NCBI RefSeq assembly: GCF_019457915.1 | Contig: NZ_JAHZSS010000005.1 | Span: 1-64,000, forward strand | Length of the DNA: 64,000 nucleotides | Origin: Neiella holothuriorum | GTDB lineage: Bacteria > Pseudomonadota > Gammaproteobacteria > Enterobacterales > Neiellaceae | Direction of reading: 5' to 3' | Part shown: piece after piece, positions 61,721-64,000 of the stretch | Layout: each line of letters opens with the position of its first letter | Position numbering within the stretch: position 1 is the first letter of the stretch | Translations under genes and position numbers: made by a program | Notes under the pieces: model-generated | Told to the model about the DNA's origin: nothing | Database searches by the model: none | The model's input: the letters and a program-made list of their open reading frames with translations, nothing else

Positions 61721-64000
61721 TTAGTTAAAACCGTAACGAACGCCTAGCGCATAGCGAGGGCCGTACTGACGAGCGTACATAAACTGCTCTTCATAGCGGC
61801 CATAACCTTGCTCGGTTTCGTCGTTGAGGTTGATGCCCTCGAAGAATACGGTTAGCTGCTCTGTGATGTCATAGTTGATACTGACATCAATTTGACCAAA
61901 CTCCTTCACTTGCTGAGGTTCGTTGGCGGAACCTTGGTCTTGTCCCATGCCGGCATAATAAGAATCGCGCCACGCATAGGTTACTTTTGCTGACAAGCCA
62001 TGCTTCTCGTAAAACCCTTGAAGGTTAGCGGAGTCACTTAGCCCTTCTAACGGAGCCTGAGTACCAACAATCGTCGGATCATACTCAACATCACCATCAA
62101 CAAAGGTCGCGTTTGCGCCAAAGCCAAAGCCCGACTCTCCAAACAAGTGTTGGATTGCAACTTCAAAACCATCAACTGTCTTACTGTTACTGTTGACGGG
62201 CTCTTCAATCGTCCATTCGATGAGTTCATCTGTTGCAGAATCTGGCTCAATTTCGTTGTCAGAGTTGCCATAACCGTTGTCGATCAGCCACCAGTAGATA
62301 TCATTTTCTGTTGGTGTTACGCCCTCAGAAACTAGCTCGTTGTAGGCTAAATTATACCGTTGCCCACCGTAGACATCATAAAGCCCGTCAACGGTTTGCA
62401 GTGACTCTTCAATAACGATGAAGTTATCAACATCCTTTTTAAACCAGCCAATCGCAGCGTAGTTGGCATCATCGTAGTAATACTCAAGCGTCACATCGAT
62501 ATTGACTGAATCAAATGGCTGTAAGTTAGTGTTCCCTTTACTACCATTGCGAGCGCCAGGTTTAGGGCTACCACTAAGACTCTGGCCACCGGCCAAATAT
62601 GCTAGTGGCGCACGGGACATCGTTTTGCCCGCCGAGAAACGAGCCACTAAGTCATCGGTAATATCGAGCTTAAGATCGAGCATTGGCAAAAACATGGAGT
62701 AATCGCCTTCCTCGGAGTAGAACGTCTGATCGCCATCTTCATACTTCATAATCCACTCAGAAGGGCTCGCCCAGACCACCTGCTCTTCAACGTCTTGCAA
62801 TACCTTGCTCTCGGCGTCGGTACGCTCATATCTGAAGCCCACATTCATGGTCAACAGGTAATCGCTAATATCGAATTCCCACGCGCTGCTTGCGTAAATG
62901 GCAAACGTATCCTCGTAAACGGTTTCATCAGAGTCGGTTCCATCGAAGTAAGGATCGGTTGAGAAGTAATTACTACCCACTTCATCTTCAGTGAAATATG
63001 CTTCGTGGCGAGCAATCATTTCATCAAAATCGAAGGTGTAATAGTAATCGGTTTGCAGATCACTTCCGCCGCCATTAAAGGCATCAAGAAAACCGCCAGT
63101 GCCATGGCGAGTGAACATGCTATCAGGCATGACAGCTTCATAGCCGCCCAAATAGGCCCCGCCGCGTAAACCACTCCAAGCGCTGGTGCCCGCTGACTCC
63201 ATTTCGGTGTAAGCAAGGCCCGCTTTAATGCTTACCAATGGCGTGTTAAAGGTGCTATACCAAGTCGCATCAAATTGAATTTGTTCAATTTCCGTCTCGC
63301 CTGGGGTGTGAATAAATTGACCAAAGTTCGAATCAATTTCACTTGCTTCAAGCGTATTGCTGCCATTGTTCCAATTGACAGAAAACTGAGGGATCTCGCC
63401 GGAACGGTAATCGTATTCCTTCGAACTCAGCTCATCTGATCCAAGGATCATCTGAGCGGTGCCCTCAACGCTCTCATTCGTTGAATTATGGTAATCAAGT
63501 GCAACTTCCCAGTCGTCATTAATCTGCCATTGCAGATTCAAGCCTATGGACTTAGCCTCAACATCCGAATAGGTCTGTGTTTGACTAACTGAAGAGTCAT
63601 TGCCGGCAATATCGGCATAAACCGCTGTACCATTTTCATCCAACTCAAACGACAACAAGTTACTACCGAAGTTGTTCCAAATGCCCCAACCCACTTTAGA
63701 GCTTTCTGTTAGAGCATCGGTATAGGTGTAGTCCAGAGTCGCGACTAAGCCTTCAACCGGAATAAACTGAACGGTGAACTGAGCATTGGTCTTTTCTCGT
63801 TCCGTGTCGGTGAAGCCATAATGCATGTCTTTTGGCAGCCACAAGTAACCATCGGTTGTGGTCCGGTTATCAATGAAGTCTTCTTCACTGAGCGTCGGTA
63901 AATCGTCGTCAGTCTGACGAACCCAACCTTGCATGTACGCATGTTGCTGCTGAAAATCTCGCTGCTGATGCGACAAGGTAAACGAAACACCCAGGCGATC
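61721..64000 (-). CDS. TonB-dependent receptor, 5' end beyond the window
   Basis: The frame stays open to the right edge, so the signal peptide, TonB box and plug domain are outside the window; about 759 codons of the barrel are present. Features are L-G-V-S-F-T-L-S-H-Q-Q at the edge, many aromatic strand pairs, R-F-S-A-G-K-T-M-S-R-A, L-Q-P-F-D-S-V-N-I-D and a C-terminal strand ending V-R-Y-G-F-N. This is the pattern of carbohydrate-type TonB-dependent receptors of marine proteobacteria. It would import oligosaccharides released by, or fed to, the GH30 enzyme. Confidence 0.93.
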   Translation of the reverse strand, partial: DRLGVSFTLSHQQRDFQQQHAYMQGWVRQTDDDLPTLSEEDFIDNRTTTDGYLWLPKDMHYGFTDTEREKTNAQFTVQFIPVEGLVATLDYTYTDALTESSKVGWGIWNNFGSNLLSFELDENGTAVYADIAGNDSSVSQTQTYSDVEAKSIGLNLQWQINDDWEVALDYHNSTNESVEGTAQMILGSDELSSKEYDYRSGEIPQFSVNWNNGSNTLEASEIDSNFGQFIHTPGETEIEQIQFDATWYSTFNTPLVSIKAGLAYTEMESAGTSAWSGLRGGAYLGGYEAVMPDSMFTRHGTGGFLDAFNGGGSDLQTDYYYTFDFDEMIARHEAYFTEDEVGSNYFSTDPYFDGTDSDETVYEDTFAIYASSAWEFDISDYLLTMNVGFRYERTDAESKVLQDVEEQVVWASPSEWIMKYEDGDQTFYSEEGDYSMFLPMLDLKLDITDDLVARFSAGKTMSRAPLAYLAGGQSLSGSPKPGARNGSKGNTNLQPFDSVNIDVTLEYYYDDANYAAIGWFKKDVDNFIVIEESLQTVDGLYDVYGGQRYNLAYNELVSEGVTPTENDIYWWLIDNGYGNSDNEIEPDSATDELIEWTIEEPVNSNSKTVDGFEVAIQHLFGESGFGFGANATFVDGDVEYDPTIVGTQAPLEGLSDSANLQGFYEKHGLSAKVTYAWRDSYYAGMGQDQGSANEPQQVKEFGQIDVSINYDITEQLTVFFEGINLNDETEQGYGRYEEQFMYARQYGPRYALGVRYGFN

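Overview
The window looks like chromosomal DNA of a marine gammaproteobacterium, probably Alteromonadales or a near relative. The basis is moderate GC, TonB-dependent and porin-type outer membrane proteins, BCCT and NCS1 transporters, a urea ABC transporter and an exosortase/PEP-CTERM exopolysaccharide locus. No rRNA, tRNA, CRISPR array, intact insertion sequence or phage gene was seen. The order-level assignment is inference.

Layout. (1) About 1-2.3 kb holds four small same-strand genes. Each is followed by a 60-75 base stretch that starts TAAC(A/G) and ends near a TTCGCCC/TCGCCC-type arm, which resembles a decayed integron cassette array. (2) About 2.3-5.2 kb holds a small lipoprotein and a secreted vanadium-haloperoxidase-like protein. 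The latter is divergent from an HxlR-type regulator, with a 17-bp palindrome between them. (3) About 5.3-17.6 kb is a urea acquisition region. It has a response regulator and a very large hybrid histidine kinase whose N-terminus is an NCS1-like permease, then, divergently, a porin, urtABCDE and ureD. No urease structural genes follow ureD. (4) A CopD-like membrane gene and a strong bidirectional terminator separate this from the next region.

(5) About 18.3-41.3 kb is one minus-strand exopolysaccharide locus of the exosortase B (Eps) type. It encodes the initiating sugar transferase, a PEP-CTERM protein, EpsD, EpsE, EpsG, exosortase, EpsI, EpsF, a Wzy-like polymerase, a secreted glycosidase, four glycosyltransferases, a sulfotransferase, a Wzx flippase, a pyruvyltransferase-like protein, an EpsL-like barrel, and ManC and ManB for GDP-mannose. 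The expected product is a mannose-containing, probably sulfated and possibly pyruvylated, secreted polysaccharide. Exosortase would process PEP-CTERM proteins for the same surface.

(6) About 42-53 kb holds an M14 peptidase, a cNMP/CBS/DUF294 nucleotidyltransferase-like protein with a DEDDh exonuclease, a BCCT transporter, a porin, and a MoxR-DUF58-transglutaminase operon. (7) About 53.1-59.2 kb is a polyol catabolic cluster: HAD phosphatase, SorC regulator, NCS1 permease, mannitol-type dehydrogenase and fructokinase-like kinase. (8) From 59.9 kb to the right edge there is a GH30 lipoprotein glucosidase and a TonB-dependent receptor cut by the window end, probably a glucan-use locus.

The points most worth following up are the permease-kinase fusion with its Cys-rich linker beside urt, the orphan ureD, the sulfotransferase in a PEP-CTERM polysaccharide locus, the EpsG-like kinase with a broken P-loop, the NCS1 permease in a polyol operon, and the HxlR/haloperoxidase pair with its palindrome.
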